Assembly (NCBI GenBank): GCA_003521145.1
Contig: DOTL01000070.1
Span: forward strand, 1 to 11,763
From: Streptococcus sp.
GTDB lineage: Bacteria > Bacillota > Bacilli > Lactobacillales > Streptococcaceae
Direction: 5' to 3'
DNA length: 11,763 nucleotides
The position numbers and the translations under genes are program-made. The notes beneath the pieces are model-generated. The model made no database searches. It saw only the letters and a list, made by a program, of their open reading frames with translations, and had not been told where the DNA came from. Positions 1 to 6,403 of this stretch are shown here, in pieces (within the stretch, counting starts at the first letter, position 1; each line of letters starts with the position of its first letter).

Positions 1-65
1 ACTACAGAAATTATAGAGCCCTTTTTTATTATCTAGAAATCTTGTCGATAGCTTAAAAAGCCTGC

Positions 66-94
66 TTGCCAGAGGTCAGAGATTCTTTTATAAT
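66..94 (+). promoter_or_regulatory. Sigma-A promoter of the potassium-channel-like gene
   Basis: TTGCCA (66-71) and a perfect TATAAT (89-94) are separated by exactly 17 nt. Transcription should start near 101, leaving a short leader with the ribosome binding site AGGAGAG (110-116) before the ATG at 122. Positions 1-65 show no gene or clear element. Confidence 0.8.
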
Positions 95-121
95 GAAGAC
101 ATCACATATAGGAGAGACGCT

Positions 122-808
122 ATGAGAAACCGTAGAAAACTGAGAAGGTACATCATTACCTACGATATTGTCATGACGGTCCTGGCCCTTATTTCCATTG
201 GCTTAGTTATCTTTGATTTAGTTGGCTTAATTTCAATTGGAAGGCGACCTTTCAGAGTGATAGATCAGTCTATAACGCTCATCTTTGCCATTGATTATGC
301 GATTTGTTTCTCTTTGGCACCTCGTAAGCGAGTCTTTGTTAAAACACATGTATTGGACTTGTTGGCTATCATTCCCTATAATGAAGTCTTTACCTTCCTC
401 CGTTTTTCGAGGGTCGGTCGTTTTGCTCGGTTGGCCAAACTCTCCCGCTTAATTGGTTTGAGTAGCAAGCTAAAGCACATTTTCAATCGTATCAATCGCA
501 GAAATGGCTTTTATTTTCTACTTTCAGTTAATAGTATTATCATTCTTATCAGTAGTGCTGTTATTGACCGAGTAGAACACCATAATTTTATAGATGCTAT
601 TTGGTGGTCTGTAGCAACTGTGACTACAGTTGGTTGTGGAGATATCGTTCCTCGAACATTGGTAGGTAAGGCAGTTGCTGTTATTCTCATGTTCAGTGGG
701 ATTGCCACTCTGGGCTTGTTAACAAGCTCTCTCAATAATATTTTTGTGCGGTCAGGTCGTCAGACTGAAAGAAAATTGGCTGAGATTGAGAAGGAGTTGG
801 CAGAGTAG
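122..808 (+). CDS. Six-TM voltage-gated-type potassium channel protein, filter variant and C-terminally truncated
   Basis: The 228-residue product resembles a compact Kv-like ion channel. Hydrophobic segments fit S1 (about 12-36), S2 (48-67), S3 (75-90), S5 (129-148) and S6 (181-205). S4 has a basic residue at every third position (R94, R97, R100, R103, K106, R109), the hallmark of a voltage sensor. The pore loop reads TTVGCGD at residues 168-174. The potassium filter signature is TVGYGD, so Tyr172 is Cys, explained by one A-to-G change (TGT at 635-637). After the TAG at 806-808 the frame stays open for 24 codons to TAA at 878-880 and encodes a charged helix that continues the coiled-coil-like tail (EIEKELAE). 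This suggests the ancestral protein was about 253 residues. The gene is monocistronic. Family assignment is firm; whether the channel still conducts potassium is doubtful. Confidence 0.8.
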   Translation: MRNRRKLRRYIITYDIVMTVLALISIGLVIFDLVGLISIGRRPFRVIDQSITLIFAIDYAICFSLAPRKRVFVKTHVLDLLAIIPYNEVFTFLRFSRVGRFARLAKLSRLIGLSSKLKHIFNRINRRNGFYFLLSVNSIIILISSAVIDRVEHHNFIDAIWWSVATVTTVGCGDIVPRTLVGKAVAVILMFSGIATLGLLTSSLNNIFVRSGRQTERKLAEIEKELAE

Positions 809-899
809 CGTGTCATACTGGAGGAAATCAGAAGTACAGTGCAACTCATAAATAGCAAGATGGACGAAACTGACGATTAAGATTTTTGAATGAAAGACT

Positions 900-927
900 G
901 TGTTTCCTGCAATTGAGACACTTTTTT
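900..927 (+). terminator. Rho-independent terminator after the channel gene
   Basis: A 7-bp stem (900-906 with 915-921, one G-T pair) closes an 8-nt loop and is followed by six T (922-927). It lies 20 nt after the ancestral TAA at 880, which fits the view that the original gene ended there rather than at 808. Confidence 0.75.
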
Positions 928-981
928 GTTTTCTGCGGCCCTTTTTCTATCTCGGTTAATCAGTGCTCAATCTGGGTCTTT

Positions 982-1010
982 TTGTCAATTACCTTAAAAT
1001 TTGATAGAAT
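982..1010 (+). promoter_or_regulatory. Promoter of the liaFSR operon
   Basis: TTGTCA (982-987), 17 nt, TAGAAT (1005-1010), about 33 nt before the liaF ATG. A LiaR-controlled site would be expected just upstream, because Lia/Vra systems usually autoregulate, but I could not pick out a clear inverted repeat between 928 and 981. Confidence 0.7.
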
Positions 1011-1042
1011 GAAGCCTGTATACTTTTATTTGAAAGGTTCTT

Positions 1043-1741
1043 ATGACCAAATTTAATTTTTTCTTAGTGGTAGAAGCCCTGCTTTTAACTCTAGGCTTGA
1101 TCACCATCTTTAATAATGATATTACCAGTTTTATTTTCATTCTGGTCTTGACCTTGTTAGCGGTTCGCTTTTTTAACAAGGAATCCAAGAGTGACTTTGT
1201 CTTGACCATCTGCTTGATATCACTTTTTTTGGTTTCCATGTGGAATATCTATGTGGTTCTTGCTATTTTGGTGGGTGTGGCCTATGTCATGATTAACAAT
1301 TTTTCACAGGTCAAGAAAAAGAATCGCTATGCTCTCATCCAATTCAAAGAAGATGACTTGAATCCTCAGGCTGTTCGAAACCAGTGGATTGGGACTCGAA
1401 TGGAACCTGTCAGTGATCGTTATGACTTTGATGATATCAATATCATCCGTTTCTTTGGGACAGATGTGATTGATCTGACTCAGGTTATCGTCTCGGGGCG
1501 AGCTAATGTTGTGATTTTGCAGAAACTCTATGGTCCTTCGACCATCTTGGTACCAATCGATGTTTCCGTCAAGCTTAATATATCAGCAATCTATAGCTCT
1601 GTTACCTTCTTTAATGAAGATGAATACGATCTTCGTTATGAAAGATTGACCTTGCAGGGGGCGGAGTATGAGCATGCTCATCGGACGGTTAAATTGATTC
1701 TCAATGTGGGAGCTGGACCAGTGGAGGTACGTCGCAAATGA
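1043..1741 (+). CDS. liaF: LiaF, membrane inhibitor of the LiaSR cell-envelope stress system
   Basis: The 232-residue protein has four predicted membrane helices packed into the first 85 residues (about 6-23, 27-43, 51-66, 67-85). A soluble C-terminal half follows (about 110-232), of the LiaF/YvqF cell-wall-active-antibiotic response type, rich in beta strands and ending in GPVEVRRK. In Bacillus and streptococci LiaF keeps the kinase LiaS inactive until the cell wall or membrane is disturbed. It is the first gene of liaF-liaS-liaR. The start is supported by GAAAGG (1032-1037) upstream of the ATG. Its TGA stop overlaps the next start in an ATGA (1738-1741), implying translational coupling. The assignment rests on architecture plus conserved gene order and is confident. 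Confidence 0.93.
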   Translation: MTKFNFFLVVEALLLTLGLITIFNNDITSFIFILVLTLLAVRFFNKESKSDFVLTICLISLFLVSMWNIYVVLAILVGVAYVMINNFSQVKKKNRYALIQFKEDDLNPQAVRNQWIGTRMEPVSDRYDFDDINIIRFFGTDVIDLTQVIVSGRANVVILQKLYGPSTILVPIDVSVKLNISAIYSSVTFFNEDEYDLRYERLTLQGAEYEHAHRTVKLILNVGAGPVEVRRK

Positions 1742-2748
1742 AGAAACAGTACCTATTTTTAATCCTGATTTATTCGGTTGTAGTTTTTGTTGGTGTTACC
1801 CTTGTAGTGATGGATAGCTTTAACCTTAACTTTACACTGGTTTTCGGCAATCTGTCTCAGGTCTTCCACTTCCTTTTTAACATGTTTTTTGTGGTTCTGA
1901 GCTTGCTCATTTTGCTTTATATTCTTTGGACCATTGCCAATGATAACAGTATGCGTTCAGTCAATCAGGATTTACGTCGCATTATCAAAAATCAACCAGT
2001 CAAACGTCAGGGAGACATTGAGTTAGACAAGAATATGATGCGCTTGTCTCATAAGATGCGTAAATTGACTAAGGACTTGCAGAAGACCGAGAATGCCCAA
2101 GCCCTAAAGAGCCGTGATATTATCAAGAAGGAGCGAGGACGTATTGCTCGTGACCTTCATGATACCGTTAGTCAGGAGCTTTTTGCGGCTAGTATGATCC
2201 TATCTGGTGTTTCTCAGATGGCAGACCAGTTAAGTAAGGAAGACCTGCATAATCAAATTCAGGCTGTAGAAGCCATGCTGACGGACGCTCAAAATAATAT
2301 GCGTGTTTTGCTTTTGCATCTTCGCCCGACTGAGCTTGAGAACAAGACCTTGCAAGAAGGCCTGCAGATGATTCTTAAGGAATTAACCGATAAATCCAAT
2401 ATCCACGTCGTCTACAAGGACATGGTTAAGAAGGTGCCCAAGCGTATTGAAAATAATCTCTTTAGGATTGCCCAAGAGTTTATCTCTAATACCCTTAAAC
2501 ATGCTAAGGCTAGCCAGATAGAGGTCTATCTCTATCAAAATAGTCAGGAAATTCAATTGAAAATGTTGGATAATGGTGTTGGTTATGATTTAAATGCATC
2601 GACTGACGAGATGAGTTATGGCCTAAAAAATATTCAGGAGCGTGTCGATGAAATGGCAGGAACTGTGCAGTTCCTATCTGCTAAAGGTAAAGGAACATCT
2701 ATTGATGTTCGTGTGCCTATATTAAGAGGAGAGGACAATGTCGAATAA
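1738..2748 (+). CDS. liaS: LiaS (VraS-type) sensor histidine kinase
   Basis: This is a 336-residue NarL-type sensor kinase. Two N-terminal membrane helices (about 5-26 and 43-67) flank a very short extracellular loop. Such intramembrane-sensing kinases usually depend on a partner, here LiaF. A linker helix leads to the HisKA_3 dimerisation domain with phospho-acceptor His141 in RIARDLHDTVSQ. The HATPase domain shows the N box (AQEFISNTLKHAKAS), the G1 box (LDNGVGYD) and a final glycine-rich GKGTS. It phosphorylates LiaR. GGAGG (1723-1727) lies inside the end of liaF and the two genes overlap by 4 nt. The last 11 nt overlap liaR. All catalytic motifs look intact. Confidence 0.95.
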   Translation: MKKQYLFLILIYSVVVFVGVTLVVMDSFNLNFTLVFGNLSQVFHFLFNMFFVVLSLLILLYILWTIANDNSMRSVNQDLRRIIKNQPVKRQGDIELDKNMMRLSHKMRKLTKDLQKTENAQALKSRDIIKKERGRIARDLHDTVSQELFAASMILSGVSQMADQLSKEDLHNQIQAVEAMLTDAQNNMRVLLLHLRPTELENKTLQEGLQMILKELTDKSNIHVVYKDMVKKVPKRIENNLFRIAQEFISNTLKHAKASQIEVYLYQNSQEIQLKMLDNGVGYDLNASTDEMSYGLKNIQERVDEMAGTVQFLSAKGKGTSIDVRVPILRGEDNVE

Positions 2749-3382
2749 GATTAATGTGATTTTGGTTGATGACCATGAGATGGTCCGTTTGGGCCTTAAG
2801 AGTTTCCTGAATCTCCAAGGAGATGTCGAAGTGGTTGGAGAAGCAGGTAATGGCCGTGAGGGTGTTGACCTTGCCCTGGAACTTCGTCCAGATGTTGTCG
2901 TAATGGACCTTGTCATGCCTGAATTAGATGGTGTTCAAGCGACTTTGGAATTGCTCAAAGAATGGCCAGAAGTCAAGATTTTAGTTTTGACCAGCTATTT
3001 GGACAATGAAAAAATTTATCCAGTCATTGAAGCTGGTGCTAAAGGTTATATGCTAAAAACCAGCAGTGCGGCAGAGATTCTCAATAGTATCCGTAAGGTT
3101 TACCGTGGTGAAGAAGCTATCGAAACAGAGGTGGACAATAAGATTAAATACCATGATAGCCATCCGGACCTACACGATGACTTAACAGCACGTGAACGTG
3201 ATATCCTGGCCCTTTTGGCTAAGGGGTATGACAATCAGACCATTGCTAACGAGCTATTCATTTCATTGAAAACCGTTAAAACCCACGTCTCTAATATCCT
3301 TGGAAAACTCAATGTTGATGACCGTACTCAGGCTGTCGTTTATGCCTTTAGACATCATTTGGTTTCACAGGATGATGAATAA
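2738..3382 (+). CDS. liaR: LiaR (VraR-type) response regulator
   Basis: This 214-residue NarL/FixJ-family regulator has a receiver domain at 5-120 with the acidic pair D11-D12, phospho-acceptor D57 (VVMDLVMP), T85 and K107. A LuxR-type helix-turn-helix follows at about 149-208 (LTARERDILALLAKG, then SLKTVKTHVSNILGKL). Once phosphorylated by LiaS it activates genes for the response to lipid-II-binding antibiotics, bacitracin and membrane-active peptides. The start is set by AGAGGAGAGG (2725-2734) before the ATG, and the gene overlaps liaS by 11 nt. No strong terminator follows directly. A 6-bp stem (3413-3418 with 3437-3442) lacks a T run, so operon transcripts may run on to the terminator at 3593-3621. 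Confidence 0.95.
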   Translation: MSNKINVILVDDHEMVRLGLKSFLNLQGDVEVVGEAGNGREGVDLALELRPDVVVMDLVMPELDGVQATLELLKEWPEVKILVLTSYLDNEKIYPVIEAGAKGYMLKTSSAAEILNSIRKVYRGEEAIETEVDNKIKYHDSHPDLHDDLTARERDILALLAKGYDNQTIANELFISLKTVKTHVSNILGKLNVDDRTQAVVYAFRHHLVSQDDE

Positions 3383-3455
3383 AGTTATCAACTAACCTTT
3401 TTATTTAGAGGCTAGGGAGGATTATCATAATTCTTATCCCTAACTCGGATTTTGC

Positions 3456-3496
3456 AAGTCAAATCTTTTGACTTTATTTCTAGCAAAATATATAAT
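3456..3496 (+). promoter_or_regulatory. Strong promoter overlapped by a perfect inverted repeat (candidate operator)
   Basis: TTGACT (3468-3473), 17 nt, TATAAT (3491-3496) is a near-consensus sigma-A promoter with no protein gene after it. The -35 box lies inside a perfect dyad: AAGTCAAA (3456-3463), TCT, TTTGACTT (3467-3474). A dimeric regulator bound there would block the -35 element. No CiaR-type TTTAAG direct repeat is present. The regulator is unknown. Confidence 0.65.
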
Positions 3497-3502
3497 GGGA
3501 TT

Positions 3503-3621
3503 ATCCTAAAACTTTTCTTTTTTCATATGAGGTTGAAGCGACCTCATATCATCTATCTAAGTTCGCTTAGATGATGAAATCTCCTAACTCCTAGCAATCG
3601 GTATTTCCGGTTGCTTTTTTT
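3503..3621 (+). ncRNA. Candidate small RNA of about 119 nt with three hairpins
   Basis: Counting 7 nt from the TATAAT at 3491-3496 puts the start near 3503, and the transcript would end at the terminator at 3593-3621. The RNA would contain hairpin 1 (perfect 9-bp stem, 3525-3533 with 3541-3549) and hairpin 2 directly abutting it (3550-3561 with 3566-3576, one bulged T, UUCG tetraloop). A single-stranded stretch (3577-3592) follows, then the terminator stem. The single-stranded stretch carries two anti-Shine-Dalgarno-like hexamers, TCTCCT (3580-3585) and ACTCCT (3587-3592), reminiscent of streptococcal csRNAs. The only small reading frame (15 codons from 3527) has no ribosome binding site. No Rfam family was recognised. 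Alternatively these are 3' structures of the liaR message. Confidence 0.5.
3593..3621 (+). terminator. Strong Rho-independent terminator before the tRNA genes
   Basis: A 9-bp stem (3593-3601 with 3607-3615, one T-G pair) closes a 5-nt loop and runs into seven T (3615-3621). It could end both the candidate small RNA and readthrough from liaR. Confidence 0.85.
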
Positions 3622-3641
3622 GAAAAAAGTTTAAAAAAGTG

Positions 3642-3670
3642 TTGACAGCCTCCTAGTTTTTCTGTAGACT
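3642..3670 (+). promoter_or_regulatory. Promoter of the tRNA-Gln/tRNA-Glu unit
   Basis: A perfect TTGACA (3642-3647), 17 nt, TAGACT (3665-3670). The predicted start near 3677 is only about 7 nt before the first tRNA, a typical compact stable-RNA promoter. Confidence 0.8.
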
Positions 3671-3683
3671 AATAATAGTCTTT

Positions 3684-3755
3684 TGGGGTATAGCCAAGCG
3701 GTAAGGCAAGGGACTTTGACTCCCTCATGCGTTGGTTCGAATCCAGCTACCCCAG
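3684..3755 (+). tRNA. tRNA-Gln (anticodon TTG)
   Basis: This is a 72-nt cloverleaf. Acceptor stem TGGGGTA (3684-3690) pairs with TACCCCA (3748-3754), and the discriminator is G3755. The anticodon stem AGGGA/TCCCT encloses the loop CTTTGAC with anticodon TTG. The T loop contains GGTTCGAATCC. The 3' CCA is not encoded and must be added. In the spacer to the next tRNA a 6-bp hairpin with a TGAG loop (3757-3772) may guide processing. Confidence 0.95.
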
Positions 3756-3784
3756 TTCTACCTGAGGGTAGAGACACAGATTAT

Positions 3785-3856
3785 GGTCCGTTGGTCAAGG
3801 GGTTAAGACACCGCCTTTTCACGGCGGTAACACGGGTTCGAATCCCGTACGGACTA
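3785..3856 (+). tRNA. tRNA-Glu (anticodon TTC)
   Basis: This is a 72-nt cloverleaf. Acceptor GGTCCGT (3785-3791) pairs with ACGGACT (3849-3855) through one G-T pair, and the discriminator is A3856. The anticodon stem CCGCC/GGCGG encloses TTTTCAC with anticodon TTC. The T arm has GGGTTCGAATCCC. CCA is not encoded. It is co-transcribed with the tRNA-Gln 29 nt upstream. Confidence 0.96.
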
Positions 3857-3861
3857 TAAGT

Positions 3862-3887
3862 ACCAGCTAGAGAAAGCTGGTTTTTTT
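3862..3887 (+). terminator. Rho-independent terminator of the tRNA unit
   Basis: A perfect 7-bp stem ACCAGCT (3862-3868) with AGCTGGT (3875-3881), a 6-nt loop and a T run to 3887, starting 6 nt after tRNA-Glu. Confidence 0.9.
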
Positions 3888-3958
3888 GTGTCCTTTTTGA
3901 TAAAATAGAGGGGTTGACTGGCCCAGGTCAGACAGTTTATGCAACAATAAAATCATAA

Positions 3959-3986
3959 ATGACAAGACCTCGACCTGATGTAAAAT
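3959..3986 (+). promoter_or_regulatory. Candidate promoter of the rimM operon
   Basis: ATGACA (3959-3964), 16 nt, TAAAAT (3981-3986); each box matches 5 of 6 consensus bases. Transcription would begin near 3993, giving a leader of about 84 nt. A weaker alternative is the TAAAAT at 3901-3906, which lacks a good -35 box. Confidence 0.45.
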
Positions 3987-4032
3987 GTTTGTTTTGCGAT
4001 GGTTATCAGATGATGATAAGCCCTTGGTCGAG
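3969..4032 (+). promoter_or_regulatory. Dyad-rich leader upstream of rimM
   Basis: CTCGACC (3969-3975) is exactly complementary to GGTCGAG (4026-4032). Between them GGTTATCA (4001-4008) pairs with TGATAA plus CC (4014-4022, one bulged G) around the loop GATGA. If transcription starts upstream of 3969 this is a two-stem RNA leader. If it starts near 3993, only the inner hairpin is transcribed and the outer arms would be DNA half-sites. No T run follows, so it is not a plain terminator. Confidence 0.4.
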
Positions 4033-4076
4033 TCGTGGTTTCATTTGAATAAGAAAATATATAATAAGGAAATGCA

Positions 4077-4595
4077 ATGACATACTATAACGTTGGAAAG
4101 ATTGTGAATACACAGGGCTTGCAGGGTGAACTTCGTGTTTTGTCTGTAACAGATTTTGCGGATGAGCGTTTTAAGAAGAAGAGTGTCCTAGCCCTTTTTG
4201 ATGACAAAGACAATTACATCATGGATGTCGAGATTGCGAGTCATCGTAAACATAAGAACTTTGATATCGTTAAGTTTAAAGGGCTTTACCATATTAATGA
4301 TGTAGAGAAGTATAAGGGCTGCAGTCTTAAGATTGCTGAGGAAAATCTAATAGATCTTGATGACGGTGAATTTTACTACCATGAAATCATTGGCCTTGAT
4401 GTTTATGAAGGCGATACTTTGATTGGTCAGGTCAAAGAGATTCTCCAACCGGGTGCTAATGATGTTTGGGTAGTAAAACGTAAAGGCAAGAAAGACTTGC
4501 TCTTGCCATATATCCCACCTGTAGTTCTTGATGTTGATGTAGCTGCTGGTCGTATTGAGGTTGAGCTCATGGAAGGATTAGACGATGAAGATTGA
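4077..4595 (+). CDS. rimM: Ribosome maturation factor RimM
   Basis: This 172-residue protein is the usual RimM length. It helps mature the 3' (head) domain of the 30S subunit by binding ribosomal protein S19. The N-terminal beta-barrel domain (about 4-88) opens with VGKIVNTQGLQGELRV, the family signature. A PRC-barrel domain follows (about 97-166: YYHEIIGLDVY, GANDVWVV, LLLPYIPPVV). The ATG at 4077 is preceded by AAGGA (4066-4070). The end overlaps trmD by 11 nt, the conserved rimM-trmD coupling that links 30S assembly to tRNA modification. rpsP and the KH-domain gene that often precede rimM are absent here; tRNA genes lie upstream instead. Confidence 0.96.
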   Translation: MTYYNVGKIVNTQGLQGELRVLSVTDFADERFKKKSVLALFDDKDNYIMDVEIASHRKHKNFDIVKFKGLYHINDVEKYKGCSLKIAEENLIDLDDGEFYYHEIIGLDVYEGDTLIGQVKEILQPGANDVWVVKRKGKKDLLLPYIPPVVLDVDVAAGRIEVELMEGLDDED

Positions 4596-5304
4596 TATCC
4601 TGACTCTATTTCCAGATATGTTTGCTCCCTTAGAGCATTCCATTGTTGGTAAGGCAAAGGATAAGGGACTTCTTGAAATCAACTATCACAATTTCCGTAA
4701 AAATGCGGAGAAGGCTCGTCATGTAGATGATGAACCTTATGGTGGTGGACAAGGCATGTTGCTTCGTGCCCAGCCAATTTTTGATACTTTTGACAAGTTA
4801 AATGTCACTAAGCCTCGCGTTATTCTCCTAGATCCTGCGGGTCGTACCTTTGATCAGGCCTATGCAGAAGAATTGGCGCAAGAAGAGGAATTGGTCTTTA
4901 TCTGTGGTCACTATGAGGGCTATGATGAGCGCATCAAAACCTTAGTGACGGACGAGATTTCCCTGGGAGATTTTGTCCTAACTGGGGGAGAATTGGCTGC
5001 AATGACCATAGTAGATGCGACTGTCCGCTTGATTCCTGAGGTCTTAGGTAAGGAAGCTAGTCATAAGGATGATAGTTTCTCATCAGGGCTTTTGGAATTT
5101 CCACAGTACACTCGCCCAGCTGAGTTTCGTGGCATGAAGGTGCCAGATGTGCTCTTGTCAGGTCACCATATCAATATTCGACGTTGGCGTATGGAGCAGA
5201 GTTTGCGCAAGACCTGGGAGCGTCGTCCAGATCTTTTAGAAAACTATGACTTTACGGATGAAGAACGTCAGATTTTAGAAGAGATAAAAGCAGAAGGGAA
5301 ATAA
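4585..5304 (+). CDS. trmD: tRNA (guanine37-N1)-methyltransferase TrmD
   Basis: This 239-residue SPOUT-class enzyme uses S-adenosylmethionine to methylate G37 next to the anticodon, preventing +1 frameshifting. The N-terminal trefoil-knot domain shows PYGGGQGMLL (51-60), the DPAGRTFDQ loop (83-91), CGHYEGYDERI (107-117) and EISLGDFVLTGGELA (124-138), the knot that binds the cofactor. The helical C-terminal domain includes SFSSGLLEFPQYTRPAE (164-180). The length is normal and the motifs are intact. The start codon lies within the end of rimM, with AAGGA (4573-4577) spaced 7 nt away. It is an essential, universally conserved bacterial enzyme. Confidence 0.97.
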   Translation: MKIDILTLFPDMFAPLEHSIVGKAKDKGLLEINYHNFRKNAEKARHVDDEPYGGGQGMLLRAQPIFDTFDKLNVTKPRVILLDPAGRTFDQAYAEELAQEEELVFICGHYEGYDERIKTLVTDEISLGDFVLTGGELAAMTIVDATVRLIPEVLGKEASHKDDSFSSGLLEFPQYTRPAEFRGMKVPDVLLSGHHINIRRWRMEQSLRKTWERRPDLLENYDFTDEERQILEEIKAEGK

Positions 5305-5305
5305 A

Positions 5306-6304
5306 ATGTCAGAAGAAAAGATTTATGATATTACCATTATTGGTGGAGGACCAGTAGGACTTTGGGCTGCTTTTTATGCCGGTCTACGTGGCATGACTGT
5401 TAATATTATTGAGAGTCTGTCAGAGCTTGGTGGACAGCCTGCCATTCTCTACCCTGAGAAGAAAATCTACGATATCCCAGCCTTTCCTCAAACAACAGGT
5501 GCGGAATTGACAGAAAACCTCTTGACTCAGCTTAAGCGTTTCGAAGATCGTGTCAGCATTCATTTGAAAGAGGAAGTTCAAACCTTTGATAAGGTCGATG
5601 GCATTTTCACAATTACTACTAGCAAGAGCCAGCACTTATCTAAGGCTATTGTCATTGCTTGTGGAAATGGTGCTTTCGCTCAACGTCCTTTAGGTGTGGA
5701 CAATGAAGAAGATTATGCGGATAATAACTTGTTCTATAATGTGCATAGTCTTGACCAACTTGCTGGCAAGAAGGTTGTGATTGCTGGTGGTGGCGATTCA
5801 GCTGTTGACTGGGCCAATCACTTGGATGGTATTGCTGAGAGCGTGACTTTGATTCACCGACGTGATGCTTTTCGTGCCCATGAGCATAGTGTAGAGCTTC
5901 TTCATCAATCATCAGTTAATGTGATGACGCCTTATGTGCCACTTGAAATCAAGGGTGAAAATGGTCTTGCCCAAAGTTTGACTGTTCAAAAAGTGAAGTC
6001 AGACGAGGTTATGGAGTTGCCACTTGATGCCCTTATTGTTAGCTTTGGCTTCTCAACCAACAATAAAAACCTTCGTAACTGGAATATTGACTTTAAACGC
6101 TCTAGCATTACTGTCAATGCGCAGTTCAAAACGTCACAAGAAGGTGTTTATGCTATTGGTGATGCAGCAGAATATGAAGGTAAGATTGACTTGATTGCTG
6201 TGGGAATGGGTGAAGCCCCTATCGCTATCAACCAAGCCATCCAATATATTGATCCAGACGGTAAGAATCGTCCGGTTCACTCAACATCACTAATTGAAGA
6301 ATAA
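5306..6304 (+). CDS. Ferredoxin/flavodoxin-NADP reductase, thioredoxin-reductase-like (type 2, YumC-like)
   Basis: The 332-residue flavoprotein has two dinucleotide-binding folds. The FAD site is GGGPVG at 13-18, with IES at 35-37. The NADPH site is GGGDSA at 161-166, with the 2'-phosphate-binding HRRD at 184-187. A second FAD motif, GVYAIGDA, lies at 280-287. The redox CxxC pair of thioredoxin reductase is absent from the NADPH domain (IACGNGAFAQ at 117-126 holds one Cys). This marks the homodimeric YumC-type reductases that pass electrons from NADPH to ferredoxin or flavodoxin. The ATG follows the trmD stop by one base, with AGAAGGGA (5292-5299) upstream, so it is co-transcribed with rimM-trmD. 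The physiological acceptor cannot be read from the sequence. Confidence 0.9.
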   Translation: MSEEKIYDITIIGGGPVGLWAAFYAGLRGMTVNIIESLSELGGQPAILYPEKKIYDIPAFPQTTGAELTENLLTQLKRFEDRVSIHLKEEVQTFDKVDGIFTITTSKSQHLSKAIVIACGNGAFAQRPLGVDNEEDYADNNLFYNVHSLDQLAGKKVVIAGGGDSAVDWANHLDGIAESVTLIHRRDAFRAHEHSVELLHQSSVNVMTPYVPLEIKGENGLAQSLTVQKVKSDEVMELPLDALIVSFGFSTNNKNLRNWNIDFKRSSITVNAQFKTSQEGVYAIGDAAEYEGKIDLIAVGMGEAPIAINQAIQYIDPDGKNRPVHSTSLIEE

Positions 6305-6350
6305 TGTCAAAAGAAGGAAAGTCATAAAAGAAGACTTTATCTTCAATATA

Positions 6351-6374
6351 AGGAGAGACTTGTCTCTCTTTTTT
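6351..6374 (+). terminator. Terminator of the rimM-trmD-reductase operon
   Basis: A stem of 7 bp (6353-6359 with 6362-6368; in practice 6 bp with a CTTG loop) precedes six T (6369-6374). A weaker hairpin (6330-6334 with 6340-6344) lies just upstream. The T run occupies the -35 position of the ftsK promoter. Confidence 0.8.
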
Positions 6375-6388
6375 CATGTCTAAAAACG

Positions 6389-6397
6389 TGGTATAAT
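6389..6397 (+). promoter_or_regulatory. Extended -10 promoter of ftsK
   Basis: TGG followed by TATAAT (6392-6397) is the extended -10 form TGnTATAAT. The hexamer 17 nt upstream is TTTTTT, so no real -35 is present, as allowed for this class. The expected start, 7 nt after the hexamer, is base 6404, the A of the ftsK start codon. Confidence 0.75.
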
Positions 6398-6403
6398 ATA
6401 CTT

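Noticed and set aside
3413..3442. Stem TAGGGA/TCCCTA after liaR considered as the operon terminator.
   Set aside because: Only 6 bp with an 18-nt loop and no T run after it; the terminator at 3593-3621 is far better.
3527..3574. 15-codon reading frame (MRLKRPHIIYLSSLR) within the candidate small RNA, as a possible leader peptide.
   Set aside because: No Shine-Dalgarno sequence precedes it, its codons form the two hairpin stems, and there is no run of regulatory codons.
4045..4065. TATAAT at 4060-4065 as the rimM promoter.
   Set aside because: A start from it would fall at about 4072, after the ribosome binding site and only 5 nt before the ATG, and no -35 box is present at 17 nt.
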